Source: an uncultured Prevotella sp.
Lineage (GTDB): Bacteria; Bacteroidota; Bacteroidia; Bacteroidales; Bacteroidaceae
Direction of reading: 5' to 3'
Length of the DNA stretch: 21,929 nucleotides
Assembly: GCA_934203355.1 (NCBI GenBank)
Contig: CAKPZC010000035.1
Location: 1 to 21,929, forward strand
The notes under the pieces: model-generated
The model's input: the letters and a program-made list of their open reading frames with translations, nothing else
Database searches by the model: none
Told to the model about the DNA's origin: nothing
Position numbers and translations under genes: made by a program
In this document: one piece after another, positions 1 through 7,171 of the stretch
Layout of the letters: each line of letters begins with the position of its first letter
How positions within the stretch are numbered: the first letter of the stretch is position 1

Positions 1-388
1 GTTCAGCCCTTCGTGCAACGTTATCGACTATTGCACTACTATGGCGTCTGCTGACTTCTCACGGCAAGCTTTACTCCGCTTCTTTCGTAAAAGCAACTAT
101 TTGAAGCGTCCGTGAGACCTCCTCGGATAGGGGCATTGTCTTTCCATCTTATACCCACTTCATTTACACCGACCGTTCCGAATAGCTATGGGACTTTGAT
201 TTGTTTGGCAATCTCATCCATGGTCAAATGCCTTATATGAAGTTTCTGTCCGTTAGGTCAGATGTTTGCCGCCGGCTTCTTTCAGATTTCACCTCACGAT
301 GAACACCCTTGCCCTTGGCTATGTAATTCCCGCTATTAGGGCTTACTCGGGACTTGCACCCGTTAGACAATGCTCGTGCCGAGCATAC
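1..388 (-). mobile_element. Group II intron, 5' part (truncated by window edge)
   Basis: Read on the minus strand, this stretch has the layout of the 5' ribozyme part of a bacterial group II intron. It opens at 388 with GTATGCTCGGCACGAGCAT (family consensus GTGYG) and continues with a GGGTGCAAGTCCC element. It then has the typical domain I run, including GCAAGGGTGTTCATCGTGAG, GAATC/AAATCTGAAAGAAGC, GGCAAAC, and ACAGAAACTTCATATAAGGC. Further in, it has CCGAGGAGGTCTCACGGACGC and AGAAGTCAGCAGACGCC, which in related introns lie just before the maturase gene, and it ends at the edge with GAAGGGCTGAAC. No reverse transcriptase/maturase reading frame is visible; it would begin beyond position 1, so I cannot say whether the intron is intact. 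Recognition rests on recalled family sequence, not on a covariance search. The class is not assigned. Confidence 0.8.
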
Positions 389-389
389 C

Positions 390-434
390 AAAAAACTCTC
401 ACTCATGGAGCAATCCATAAGTGAGAGTTTTTTT
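390..434 (-). terminator. Rho-independent terminator of the T9SS-cargo unit
   Basis: Arms 390-403 and 420-433 (core ACTCTCACT / AGTGAGAGT) pair with A/T tracts on both sides. An inner stem 405-409/414-418 closes on a GCAA loop. On the minus strand the hairpin follows the stop codon at 459 by 25 bases and ends in a run of six T. Because both sides are A/T-rich it could work in both directions. The group II intron begins one or two bases after the T tract. Confidence 0.85.
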
Positions 435-458
435 GTGTATGCCTGATACTGAGAGAAC

Positions 459-2084
459 TTACTTAACAACAACCTTGCTTGTCTTCACAGTTCCGTCGCC
501 AAACACAGTCTTCTTCACAAAGATTCCGTTCTCCGGACGTGTAACACGGCAACCGTTAAGGTCGGTATACTCCACGCTCTTCACATCGGAACCTACAGCA
601 GCACCCTTCACACCTGTTGTGCCATCGCTCCATACTGTCTGACTATAAAGACGGTTCTCGCCGTCAAGATAGAATGCGCGCACACCAACCTTGCTGAATC
701 CTGAGTCATAGATAACGACACGATGCTGAGAGCCGAAACTCTGGAAATCGTAGTTCTTGGTGTCGTTGAAGTCGATAGGCACGTCGGTCATCTCCTCGGT
801 CAATCCACGATACTGATCGGGATAGAATGTCATAAGTTCATCGTCGAAGAACACATTGTAGAACACCTTCGTCTGATCCATGAAGCTGTTCTGCTTGTTA
901 TTGCGCGGAAGGTCGAAGATAAGCCAGCCACTATAAGCGTCGGCAGGCTGATACTGTATGATGTTCGGGTTCTGCGGAGCATCGACAATGCCATCCCACT
1001 CCTCAAACGTAGGCTGCATCATCACCTGCATCTCAAGTGCAATTAGACGGTAGCCATAGTTAGACATGAAACCATACTGACAGTTGTCCAACTTCTTTGT
1101 AGCCTCGTCATAGTCGAACGACACACTTTCCAGAGTCTTATACTCTGTCATATATGTCTCATCGTCATAATAAACATTAGCTGGGAAGTTGAAACGATAC
1201 TGCGACGCATTCTTGTCGAGTCCGAGGAATTGCGCTCCAGTGAACACCACCTTGCCATCCTTTATCTTGCCGTGAATCCATGCCTCGGGAATGTTGGTGT
1301 CGATATTGTTGGCATAAAAGTCGTCGCCCTCAATCACTACCTGTGATATGCGCTGTGTGATGGTGCGCTCCGACGGATGGAAGGAATATATAAACTTCGA
1401 AGCCTTCGATGGGTCTTTAGGAGCATCGTTGACAAATGGGCAAATAGTCGACTCGCTGATAAGGTCGCCAAGTCCGTTCCATGAACCCGCCTCACTTGTC
1501 ATGCCAAGCAAGGCACCATCGTTGACCTTGATGAGCGAGTCGTTGCGCCATACAAATTTGATGTCCTGCGAATCCTCGTCGATGACATACTGGTTTTGTC
1601 CGTCGACCTGACGAAACACAAGACGGCTGGCATAATACTTTATAGAGCTGTCGTTGGCTTCGTCAACTAGATTATATATGTGCTGCGGAAGTTTGAAAAC
1701 AATGGTGTCGCCCACAGCCTTCTCGCCACATATCCATGTGTTGGTGGGCATGAAGCTGATTGGATTCTTAAGGTAGAACTTACCGTCTTTACCAATGACA
1801 AAATCTTTGGCAGCACCATCCTTTACCGCCTCATAAATCTCGCCCCACATCGACTCGAAACCTTCGGCATAGGCATACATATCCTTATATGTCTCGCCCT
1901 CAGGCTGAGTGGTTATCATCTCGCCTGCCTTCTTCACCGCCTTTGCATATGCTACAGAGGCAGGAGCTTTATTAACGACAGCCAGATTAGCCTTCTTCTG
2001 TGTAGGCAGAAGATTGGCGGGAGTTTGAGCCACAGCTACAGCAGATACCAAAGCCGCAGCAAGTGTAAGTGTAAATTTCTTCAT
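459..2084 (-). CDS. Secreted protein with T9SS-like C-terminal tail, function unknown
   Basis: A 541-residue protein I do not recognise by function. Residues 1-19 form a clear Sec signal peptide (MKKF, then an A/V/L-rich core, with probable cleavage after AVAVA before Q20). The body is rich in aromatic and acidic residues, with many YxxD/W patterns suggesting a beta-rich extracellular fold. No catalytic motif stands out. The last ~45 residues (VKSVEYTDLNGCRVTRPENG, then IFVKK...KTSKVVVK) match the style of the type A T9SS sorting domain: a 'YDLNGR'-like turn, G-I-Y/F-V-K, and a Lys/Val-rich end. This suggests export through the PorU/PorV machinery, which is inference. It lies 18 bases after the Omp28-like gene and probably shares its promoter. 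The start at 2084 is chosen because it gives the signal peptide. Confidence 0.8.
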   Translation of the reverse strand: MKKFTLTLAAALVSAVAVAQTPANLLPTQKKANLAVVNKAPASVAYAKAVKKAGEMITTQPEGETYKDMYAYAEGFESMWGEIYEAVKDGAAKDFVIGKDGKFYLKNPISFMPTNTWICGEKAVGDTIVFKLPQHIYNLVDEANDSSIKYYASRLVFRQVDGQNQYVIDEDSQDIKFVWRNDSLIKVNDGALLGMTSEAGSWNGLGDLISESTICPFVNDAPKDPSKASKFIYSFHPSERTITQRISQVVIEGDDFYANNIDTNIPEAWIHGKIKDGKVVFTGAQFLGLDKNASQYRFNFPANVYYDDETYMTEYKTLESVSFDYDEATKKLDNCQYGFMSNYGYRLIALEMQVMMQPTFEEWDGIVDAPQNPNIIQYQPADAYSGWLIFDLPRNNKQNSFMDQTKVFYNVFFDDELMTFYPDQYRGLTEEMTDVPIDFNDTKNYDFQSFGSQHRVVIYDSGFSKVGVRAFYLDGENRLYSQTVWSDGTTGVKGAAVGSDVKSVEYTDLNGCRVTRPENGIFVKKTVFGDGTVKTSKVVVK

Positions 2085-2102
2085 AAGCTATAGTTTTTAA
2101 AA

Positions 2103-3995
2103 TTACTTTATTATTATCTTACTTGCGTGTCCGTTGGCATAGCGCACGATGTTGATGCCGCTCTGCATTGAGTTCAATCGGCGTCCAGCAAGGTCGTAGA
2201 TAGCCACAGGAGTTGTGTCGGCAGCTGTTTCTATGCCATCTATTGCTGTGTTTACGCCTATCGACTTCGACTTTGCTGAGTTTACTATTGTGCCGTCGGT
2301 GTAGTCAATGAGCAAAGCCACCACGTGGATATTGTCGGCATACTGCAATATGTTCTCGCCCGAAGTGTTGAGCACCTTAGAGAGGTTGAACTGTGCCTTC
2401 AATTCATAAGCCTTGTCCTCCTCAATATTTTCCGGAAGATACTGGTTTTCGCCCGTAAGACGTGTTGTAGCCACAACTACATCGTCAAATTTCAGTCCGC
2501 TAACATTGCCGTCGGCATTATAGAACTGCTCAAACTCAGGCTCCTCATAGTCGGTTCCCATTTTCCCCTTTGCAAAATAGTTCTTCTGAGTCCAGCCCTT
2601 ATCGGTGCCAGTAAGTCCGTCGGCAACAAGCACAAATTCAACACCATAGCGAGAGTTGTTAATCTCAAGTGGGTAAACGACAGTTGCTGTAGCGTCGAGA
2701 GTTGTGAACTTATCGTCGATAGTGGCATTCACGTCGACATTTGCCTCGGCGAGCAAAGCACACACATCTGTCCATGCATCCTTCACACCAAGCGACTTGT
2801 TGTTGCCGTTATATCCGCCATAAGCGTCAACTTGAATTGTGCGGTCAAGCCAAGCAGCAGGGAAACCAGAAATCTGACTTGGATATGCCTCTCCTGGCAT
2901 CACCTCCATTGGATCGGGATTGGTCGACGACTCTGAGTTGTGATATGACAAGGCGATGAAGTCGTCGGGATAGAGCCTGTTCATTGCAGCCAACCCAACA
3001 TATCCGCGCGGGCAATAGCCACACCATGTGCCTGTGTACTCCTCAAGCACAGCACGATGCTTGGGCAGCTTGTCAAAGATGCAGATATTCTGGGTGAGCT
3101 GATTGGCTGGGTCGGTGTTGTCGTTGCCGTTCACCTTGGTTATCGTTAGGTCAACTGGATAATAGTCCTTGCTGTCGACAACTGGCAGACTTACCTCAAA
3201 CGGAGCAACCACACCATACACCGAGGAGAGCGGTGTAGTGAAACGTTTCTTGCCAGTAAGTGTCTGTCCATTGTATTTATAGGAATACTCTATCGACTTC
3301 ACACCCGTAGCTCCATGATTCTCCACATAGAATGTCACGGGATTCTCGATGCCAGTTGCTCCAAAATAGGAAGTTGTTCCGGCAAGTACCGAAGCAGCAT
3401 ACTTTGGCGCGCCATCGAGTTCCACCTGTAGCAGCGAGCTACACTGGTCGCTCACGTCGGTCCAATTGCGATAGCTGCGCGACGTGTGCAGGAAGAGTCC
3501 TCCCTCGTGACACTCAGTTGTGACACGTACCGGACGCTTGTTGGAGCTGTTCAACTCGTCCATCTGGAACGAATAGCCAACATACACACCCTCATCAGTA
3601 ATGGTGTAGGGCTGATTGAGTTCCACCTCAATCCACCCCTGCCCCATCTCCACGTCCTGCGAGCAGATGTCGGGCACATTGGTCTTCTTTCCGTCTATTG
3701 TCTCAAGGTTAAGCTCCTTCGACAACCACACTTTTAGATTGGAGAGCTGTGTCATCGTATCGATAGGAACTCGCAATGCGGCAATGGTCATTCCCACAAA
3801 CTGCTTCTCGCTGATGCGTATTGCCACATCGTAGTCCTGCTTAAGCGGAGTGCCCACATTGCCACGATTGCCAGTGATGCCCCACCCCCTGTCGAGGCTG
3901 TAAACAAGGCGTTCGTTGTCGGCATAAACACTTGTGGCAGCAAACGACAAAACAAACAGCGCAATGAGCATTTTAAAAAATCCTGTTTTTTTCAT
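2103..3995 (-). CDS. Omp28-like secreted thioredoxin-fold protein with T9SS tail
   Basis: A 630-residue exported protein. The signal peptide covers residues 1-25 (MKKTGFFKML, hydrophobic core, probable cleavage after VYA). Residues ~30-300 are a beta-rich region resembling cell-surface Ig-like modules. From ~310 there is an Omp28/thioredoxin-like domain: RAVLEEYTGTWCGYCPRG, with the CxxC pair at C325/C328, followed by a G-F-P-A turn (P379) at the expected cis-proline place. The tail from ~590 (PVAIYDLAGRRLNSMQSGIN, then a short basic end KIIIK) is a T9SS sorting domain. Omp28-family proteins are common outer-membrane or secreted proteins in Bacteroidetes; no fixed reaction is known to me. A disulphide role is suggested by CGYC but not shown. 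It is first gene of a two-gene unit with its own promoter at 4064-4094. Confidence 0.85.
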   Translation of the reverse strand: MKKTGFFKMLIALFVLSFAATSVYADNERLVYSLDRGWGITGNRGNVGTPLKQDYDVAIRISEKQFVGMTIAALRVPIDTMTQLSNLKVWLSKELNLETIDGKKTNVPDICSQDVEMGQGWIEVELNQPYTITDEGVYVGYSFQMDELNSSNKRPVRVTTECHEGGLFLHTSRSYRNWTDVSDQCSSLLQVELDGAPKYAASVLAGTTSYFGATGIENPVTFYVENHGATGVKSIEYSYKYNGQTLTGKKRFTTPLSSVYGVVAPFEVSLPVVDSKDYYPVDLTITKVNGNDNTDPANQLTQNICIFDKLPKHRAVLEEYTGTWCGYCPRGYVGLAAMNRLYPDDFIALSYHNSESSTNPDPMEVMPGEAYPSQISGFPAAWLDRTIQVDAYGGYNGNNKSLGVKDAWTDVCALLAEANVDVNATIDDKFTTLDATATVVYPLEINNSRYGVEFVLVADGLTGTDKGWTQKNYFAKGKMGTDYEEPEFEQFYNADGNVSGLKFDDVVVATTRLTGENQYLPENIEEDKAYELKAQFNLSKVLNTSGENILQYADNIHVVALLIDYTDGTIVNSAKSKSIGVNTAIDGIETAADTTPVAIYDLAGRRLNSMQSGINIVRYANGHASKIIIK

Positions 3996-4063
3996 TGCTT
4001 TTCAGTTTAAATGTTAATTATAATATGTTTAGGTCTATAAATTATTGTGAAATAACACAATGG

Positions 4064-4094
4064 CAAAGGTAGGCAATTATTATTATACAACAAA
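4064..4094 (-). promoter_or_regulatory. Bacteroidetes-type promoter for the Omp28-like gene
   Basis: On the minus strand there is TTTG at 4094-4091, a 19-base spacer, then TACCTTTG at 4071-4064. This fits the Bacteroidetes vegetative consensus TTTG-N19..21-TAnnTTTG. Transcription would start near 4057, leaving an untranslated leader of about 60 bases before the start codon at 3995. Confidence 0.8.
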
Positions 4095-4125
4095 AGAAAA
4101 ATAGAACAAATTTTACAATACAAGA

Positions 4126-4171
4126 AACACCGGCAACGAGCGAAACCTGTAATTTCCTCGTTGCCGGTGTT
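4126..4171 (-). terminator. Hairpin terminator after the lipoprotein gene
   Basis: Arms 4126-4140 and 4157-4171 form a perfect 15-base inverted repeat (core CACCGGCAACGAG / CTCGTTGCCGGTG) with a 16-base loop. On the minus strand it lies about 50 bases after the lipoprotein stop codon and is followed by TTTCTTG, a weak T tract. It also sits just upstream of the next promoter (4094), so it would insulate the two transcription units. Confidence 0.75.
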
Positions 4172-4222
4172 GTCACAGCTTTAAAACCACTATTGTTTAT
4201 GGTGTATATTCTTTACATGCAT

Positions 4223-4909
4223 TTATCTGCGGCGCAATGTCATCGGCACACCTTCCTTGACACGCTGTAAACCCTTGGCCGAGCCGAACGTGAGTTGATG
4301 AACAGAGTTCTTTGCTCGGGCTGCAGCCAGTGACTTAGTGACGCGCTGGCAATCGAAGAACACAAACTCGTCGTTGTTTACTCCCTCCATCACACCGTTG
4401 AAGTCGCGGTTGTCGAGCGAGAATCCCGATGTCTCGCTGTTGCCACGCGCATCGAGCACGAAGCGTGCGCCACTATTATATTCCACATATATATTATAAG
4501 TGCGAGGATCGATATACCACTTAAACTGTAGAGTTTGCGAGTCGTACACCTGATTACCGTTGTTGTCGTAGAGCGGACTACCATATTTATCAGTTGCCGG
4601 CACATAGTCGGTCTCATAACCATTGCCATTGTTCGACCTTGCAGTATACTGCACGAAACTAAAGTCGACATACATCTGTGCCTGATAGCGTTTGCCGTCG
4701 TCGCCAGTATATTCGTTGACAAGAGTTCCTGTCCATGTGCCGTTGAGCATCTGAGCCATCGTCACGAGGTCATCGGAACCGTCGTTGTACGGACGGTCGT
4801 ACCAGTCGTAGTCATAATACCAATCGTCGGAGTCGTCGCAGCAACCCGTTAAAGCTATTGGTGCCAAAGCAAGCATCATGAGCGATAGTAAATAATAAAA
4901 GCGTCTCAT
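4223..4909 (-). CDS. Small lipoprotein, function unknown
   Basis: A 228-residue protein with a lipoprotein signal peptide: MRRFYYLLSL, a hydrophobic stretch, and lipobox L20-T21-G22-C23. The mature end begins C-C-D-D-S-D-D-W and continues as a strongly acidic, tyrosine/tryptophan-rich segment (residues ~23-45). Acidic residues right after the lipid cysteine are known to direct lipoproteins to the cell surface in Bacteroidetes, so surface exposure is plausible (inference). The body contains 'MLNGTWTGTL' (residues ~54-63), as in small beta-barrel lipoproteins that begin with a G-x-W strand, and several YxxxG strands. The basic C-terminus ends LRRR. I recognise no enzymatic motif. It is a single-gene unit, transcribed divergently from gpx. 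Confidence 0.8.
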   Translation of the reverse strand: MRRFYYLLSLMMLALAPIALTGCCDDSDDWYYDYDWYDRPYNDGSDDLVTMAQMLNGTWTGTLVNEYTGDDGKRYQAQMYVDFSFVQYTARSNNGNGYETDYVPATDKYGSPLYDNNGNQVYDSQTLQFKWYIDPRTYNIYVEYNSGARFVLDARGNSETSGFSLDNRDFNGVMEGVNNDEFVFFDCQRVTKSLAAARAKNSVHQLTFGSAKGLQRVKEGVPMTLRRR

Positions 4910-4946
4910 AATTATTTCGTTTTAAGTTGTTTTTATTTTTCTTTTG

Positions 4947-4954
4947 CAAAGATA
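4947..4954 (-). promoter_or_regulatory. Promoter -7 element for the lipoprotein gene
   Basis: Minus-strand TATCTTTG matches TAnnTTTG and lies 38 bases before the start codon at 4909. I could not find a TTTG at the proper distance upstream, so only the -7 element is supported. Confidence 0.55.
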
Positions 4955-5062
4955 TAAAAACAAATCCAAACAGCGATGGATAAAAACCATATTCATAGGT
5001 AGGGATTTCCCTATTAAAACACAAATAAGGTACTATTATAAAGATAAAGATGACCACATACT

Positions 5063-5153
5063 TACTGATTTATCTCTAAGTTTGCAGAAGAATGCAGGTT
5101 TTCTTTCGCCAACATCAGCAAAATCTGCATTCCTTTATTGAATACTGATTTAT
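5063..5153. repeat. 11-base direct repeat flanking a hairpin in the divergent spacer
   Basis: The 11-mer TACTGATTTAT occurs at 5063-5073 and again at 5143-5153. Between the copies lies an inverted repeat, GAATGCAG at 5090-5097 and CTGCATTC at 5125-5132. This is part of the 523-bp gene-free spacer 4910-5432; no gene was recognised here. The region could be a small repeat element or regulatory RNA, but I cannot identify it. Confidence 0.5.
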
Positions 5154-5259
5154 GGCTGGCACATTCCACCTCTAAAATCAAAATGTGCCATAATCTGCCA
5201 GCCGTTAAGCAATTGTTTTTAAGTCGGTTGCAACGATTATGGCAGATATGGCACATTTT
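5154..5259. repeat. Three mutually pairing inverted-repeat arms
   Basis: Arm A (5154-5165, GGCTGGCACATT), arm B (5180-5203, containing AATGTGCC and TGCCAGCC) and arm C (5240-5259, containing TGGCAGATATGGCACATTTT). The outer part of A (5154-5161) pairs with 5196-5203, and 5158-5165 pairs with 5182-5189. Almost the whole of B (5180-5200) also pairs with C. A-B and B-C pairing exclude each other, as in attenuators, but no promoter or gene reading through this stretch is evident. A short minus-strand open frame covers it, but it is not convincing as a gene. Confidence 0.6.
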
Positions 5260-5351
5260 TTCATAAAACATCTGTGGCATTTAGTCACCATCAACTATTT
5301 TGACTCCAAAATAAAAACCTCACAAAATTCTCGTTTCTCACCTTTTTTTTC

Positions 5352-5359
5352 TAATTTTG
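5352..5359 (+). promoter_or_regulatory. Promoter -7 element for gpx-trxB
   Basis: TAATTTTG matches the Bacteroidetes -7 consensus TAnnTTTG, 73 bases before the gpx start. No good TTTG is seen at 19-21 bases upstream. Transcription would start near 5366. Confidence 0.6.
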
Positions 5360-5432
5360 TAACCAAATAGTCTTCTTAGCGAAAAGAACGGCTCAACAAG
5401 AACCACAATAAACACAGATAAAGAAAAGAAAA

Positions 5433-5981
5433 ATGAGAACTGTATACGATTACTCTGTCAAAGACAGAAAAGGTAAGGAAGTATCTCTGAAAGAGTATGC
5501 CAACGAAGTGCTGCTCATCGTTAACACAGCAACAAAATGCGGATTCACACCGCAGTATGAGGAGTTAGAAAAACTCTACGAAAAATATCACGCACAGGGA
5601 TTCGAAGTGCTCGACTTCCCGTGCAACCAGTTCGGAGCCCAGGCACCTGGCACCGACGAGTCTATACACCAGTTCTGCAAACTGACTTACGGCACTGAGT
5701 TTCCACGCTTCAAGAAGCTGAAGGTCAACGGTGACGATGCCGACCCACTCTACAAGTTCCTCAAAGAACAGAAGACCTTCGCAGGATTCGACCCAGCCCA
5801 CAAACTCACACCAGTGCTCGACGAGATTCTATCTAAAGAGAACCCCGATTACAAGCAGACAAGCGACATTAAGTGGAACTTCACAAAATTTCTCACTAAC
5901 AAGCGCGGACAGGTAGTGGCACGATTCGAGCCCACCGAAAGCCTTGAGAATATAGCAAAACAAATAGAGGAACTGCTCTAA
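5433..5981 (+). CDS. gpx: Glutathione peroxidase family (probably thioredoxin-dependent) peroxidase
   Basis: A 182-residue protein of usual family length with no signal peptide, so cytoplasmic. It reduces hydrogen peroxide or organic hydroperoxides. The family motifs are in order: NTATKCGFTPQY with the peroxidatic residue C36 (Cys, not selenocysteine), FPCNQFGAQ (61-70) giving the catalytic Gln70, and KWNFTKF (147-153) giving the catalytic Trp148 and Asn149. C82, in the helix after the second motif, is at the spacing expected for the resolving cysteine in non-selenium GPx enzymes, which are usually reduced by thioredoxin rather than glutathione. The next gene, 46 bases downstream, is thioredoxin reductase, which supports that reading. 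The two genes share a promoter near 5352 and end at the terminator at 7036. Confidence 0.95.
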   Translation: MRTVYDYSVKDRKGKEVSLKEYANEVLLIVNTATKCGFTPQYEELEKLYEKYHAQGFEVLDFPCNQFGAQAPGTDESIHQFCKLTYGTEFPRFKKLKVNGDDADPLYKFLKEQKTFAGFDPAHKLTPVLDEILSKENPDYKQTSDIKWNFTKFLTNKRGQVVARFEPTESLENIAKQIEELL

Positions 5982-6027
5982 GCAGTGCCCAAAACTAATA
6001 ATCCTCACAAACTACAAAATTTAAGCA

Positions 6028-6969
6028 ATGGAAAGAGAACATGTTAAGTGCCTCATCGTAGGCAGCGGTCCCGCCGGATACACGGCAGCCATATACGCCG
6101 GACGCGCCAATCTCAACCCAGTGGAATACTGCGGAATACAGACGGGCGGCCAGCTCACACAGACAACCGTCATCGAGAACTTCCCCGGCTATCCCGAGGG
6201 AGTCGACGGCAACCAGATGATGCTCGACTTGCGCAAGCAGGCTGAGCGTTTCGGTGCCGACATCCGCGAAGGCTCTATAACCAAAGCCGACTTCTCGAAG
6301 AAGCCCTATGTGCTCACCACCGACACTGGTGTCGAGATTGAGGCCGACGCGGTGATTATCGCAACCGGAGCAAGTGCCAAATATCTCGGACTCGACGACG
6401 AGAAGAAATACAACGGTCAGGGCGTAAGCGCATGCGCCACATGCGATGGTTTCTTCTACCGCAAGCGCACCGTGGCTGTAGTAGGCGGCGGCGACACAGC
6501 ATGCGAAGAGGCCCTATATCTGGCAGGCCTTTGCAAGAAGGTCTACATGATTGTGCGCAAGCCATTCCTGCGCGCCAGCGACGTAATGAAACGTCGTGTG
6601 GAGGAGAACGAAAAGATTGAAGTTCTCTATGAGCACAACACAGAGGGACTCTACGGCGACGACGGCGTTGAGGGCGCACACCTTGTAAAGCGCAAAGGCG
6701 AAGCCGACGAACAGCACTACGACCTGCCTATCGACGGATTCTTCCTCGCCATCGGTCACAAGCCCAACACCGATGTATTCCGCCCATTTGTCGACTGCGA
6801 CGAGACTGGCTACATCAAGACCATAGGTGCATCGCCATGCACTAACGTAGAGGGAGTGTTCGCCGCAGGCGACTGTGCCGACCCGACATACCGACAGGCC
6901 ATCGTGGCAGCAGGCTCAGGATGCAAGGCAGCACTCGAAGCAGAGCGCTATCTGGCCAACCTCAAGTAA
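6028..6969 (+). CDS. trxB: Thioredoxin-disulfide reductase
   Basis: A 313-residue cytoplasmic FAD enzyme that passes electrons from NADPH to thioredoxin. The FAD-binding GSGPAGYTAAIYAGRA lies at residues 12-27, the redox-active CATC disulfide at 136-139, the NADPH-binding GGGDTACEEA at 153-162, and the second FAD motif GVFAAGDCAD at 276-285. The loop after the NADPH Rossmann strand reads VRKPFLRAS, a variant of the usual HRRDxxRA with basic residues retained. It follows gpx by 46 bases and precedes a strong terminator, so the pair forms one peroxide-defence unit in which TrxB keeps the peroxidase's reductant (thioredoxin) reduced. No thioredoxin gene is in the window. Confidence 0.97.
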   Translation: MEREHVKCLIVGSGPAGYTAAIYAGRANLNPVEYCGIQTGGQLTQTTVIENFPGYPEGVDGNQMMLDLRKQAERFGADIREGSITKADFSKKPYVLTTDTGVEIEADAVIIATGASAKYLGLDDEKKYNGQGVSACATCDGFFYRKRTVAVVGGGDTACEEALYLAGLCKKVYMIVRKPFLRASDVMKRRVEENEKIEVLYEHNTEGLYGDDGVEGAHLVKRKGEADEQHYDLPIDGFFLAIGHKPNTDVFRPFVDCDETGYIKTIGASPCTNVEGVFAAGDCADPTYRQAIVAAGSGCKAALEAERYLANLK

Positions 6970-7035
6970 AGAAGATTGGCTTCAAACCATGGAGCCAGAC
7001 ACACAGAACAACATTCAACGACAATAAAAAACCGT

Positions 7036-7075
7036 AAACGGCAGCACACGATTAAGACGTGCTGCCGTTTTTTTT
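7036..7075 (+). terminator. Rho-independent terminator after trxB
   Basis: A perfect 12-base stem, AAACGGCAGCAC (7036-7047) with GTGCTGCCGTTT (7059-7070), has an 11-base loop and is followed by a run of T to 7075. Confidence 0.92.
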
Positions 7076-7129
7076 GCTTAATCTTTTAAAAATAGTTACA
7101 CATTAATATATATATTCAGATTTAATTAG

Positions 7130-7137
7130 TAATTTTG
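7130..7137 (+). promoter_or_regulatory. Promoter -7 element for purB
   Basis: TAATTTTG matches TAnnTTTG, 34 bases before the purB start, in a very A/T-rich stretch after the trxB terminator. The -33 element is not clear. Confidence 0.6.
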
Positions 7138-7171
7138 CAACATAAATTCCTATATAATAAATATTTAGTAT

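Noticed and set aside
233..472. 79-residue minus-strand frame over the group II intron
   Set aside because: It reads through ribozyme sequence and the terminator; the intron's maturase is expected further left.
5062..5280. 72-residue minus-strand frame with Cys/His residues
   Set aside because: It covers the inverted-repeat region, which explains its composition; no promoter motif supports it. It may be a translated repeat.
5433..5981. Selenoprotein form of glutathione peroxidase
   Set aside because: The peroxidatic position 36 is an ordinary Cys codon (TGC), so no recoded TGA is involved.
7036..7137. Riboswitch before purB
   Set aside because: The only structure is the trxB terminator; the purB leader after the promoter is about 30 bases, too short for a purine riboswitch.
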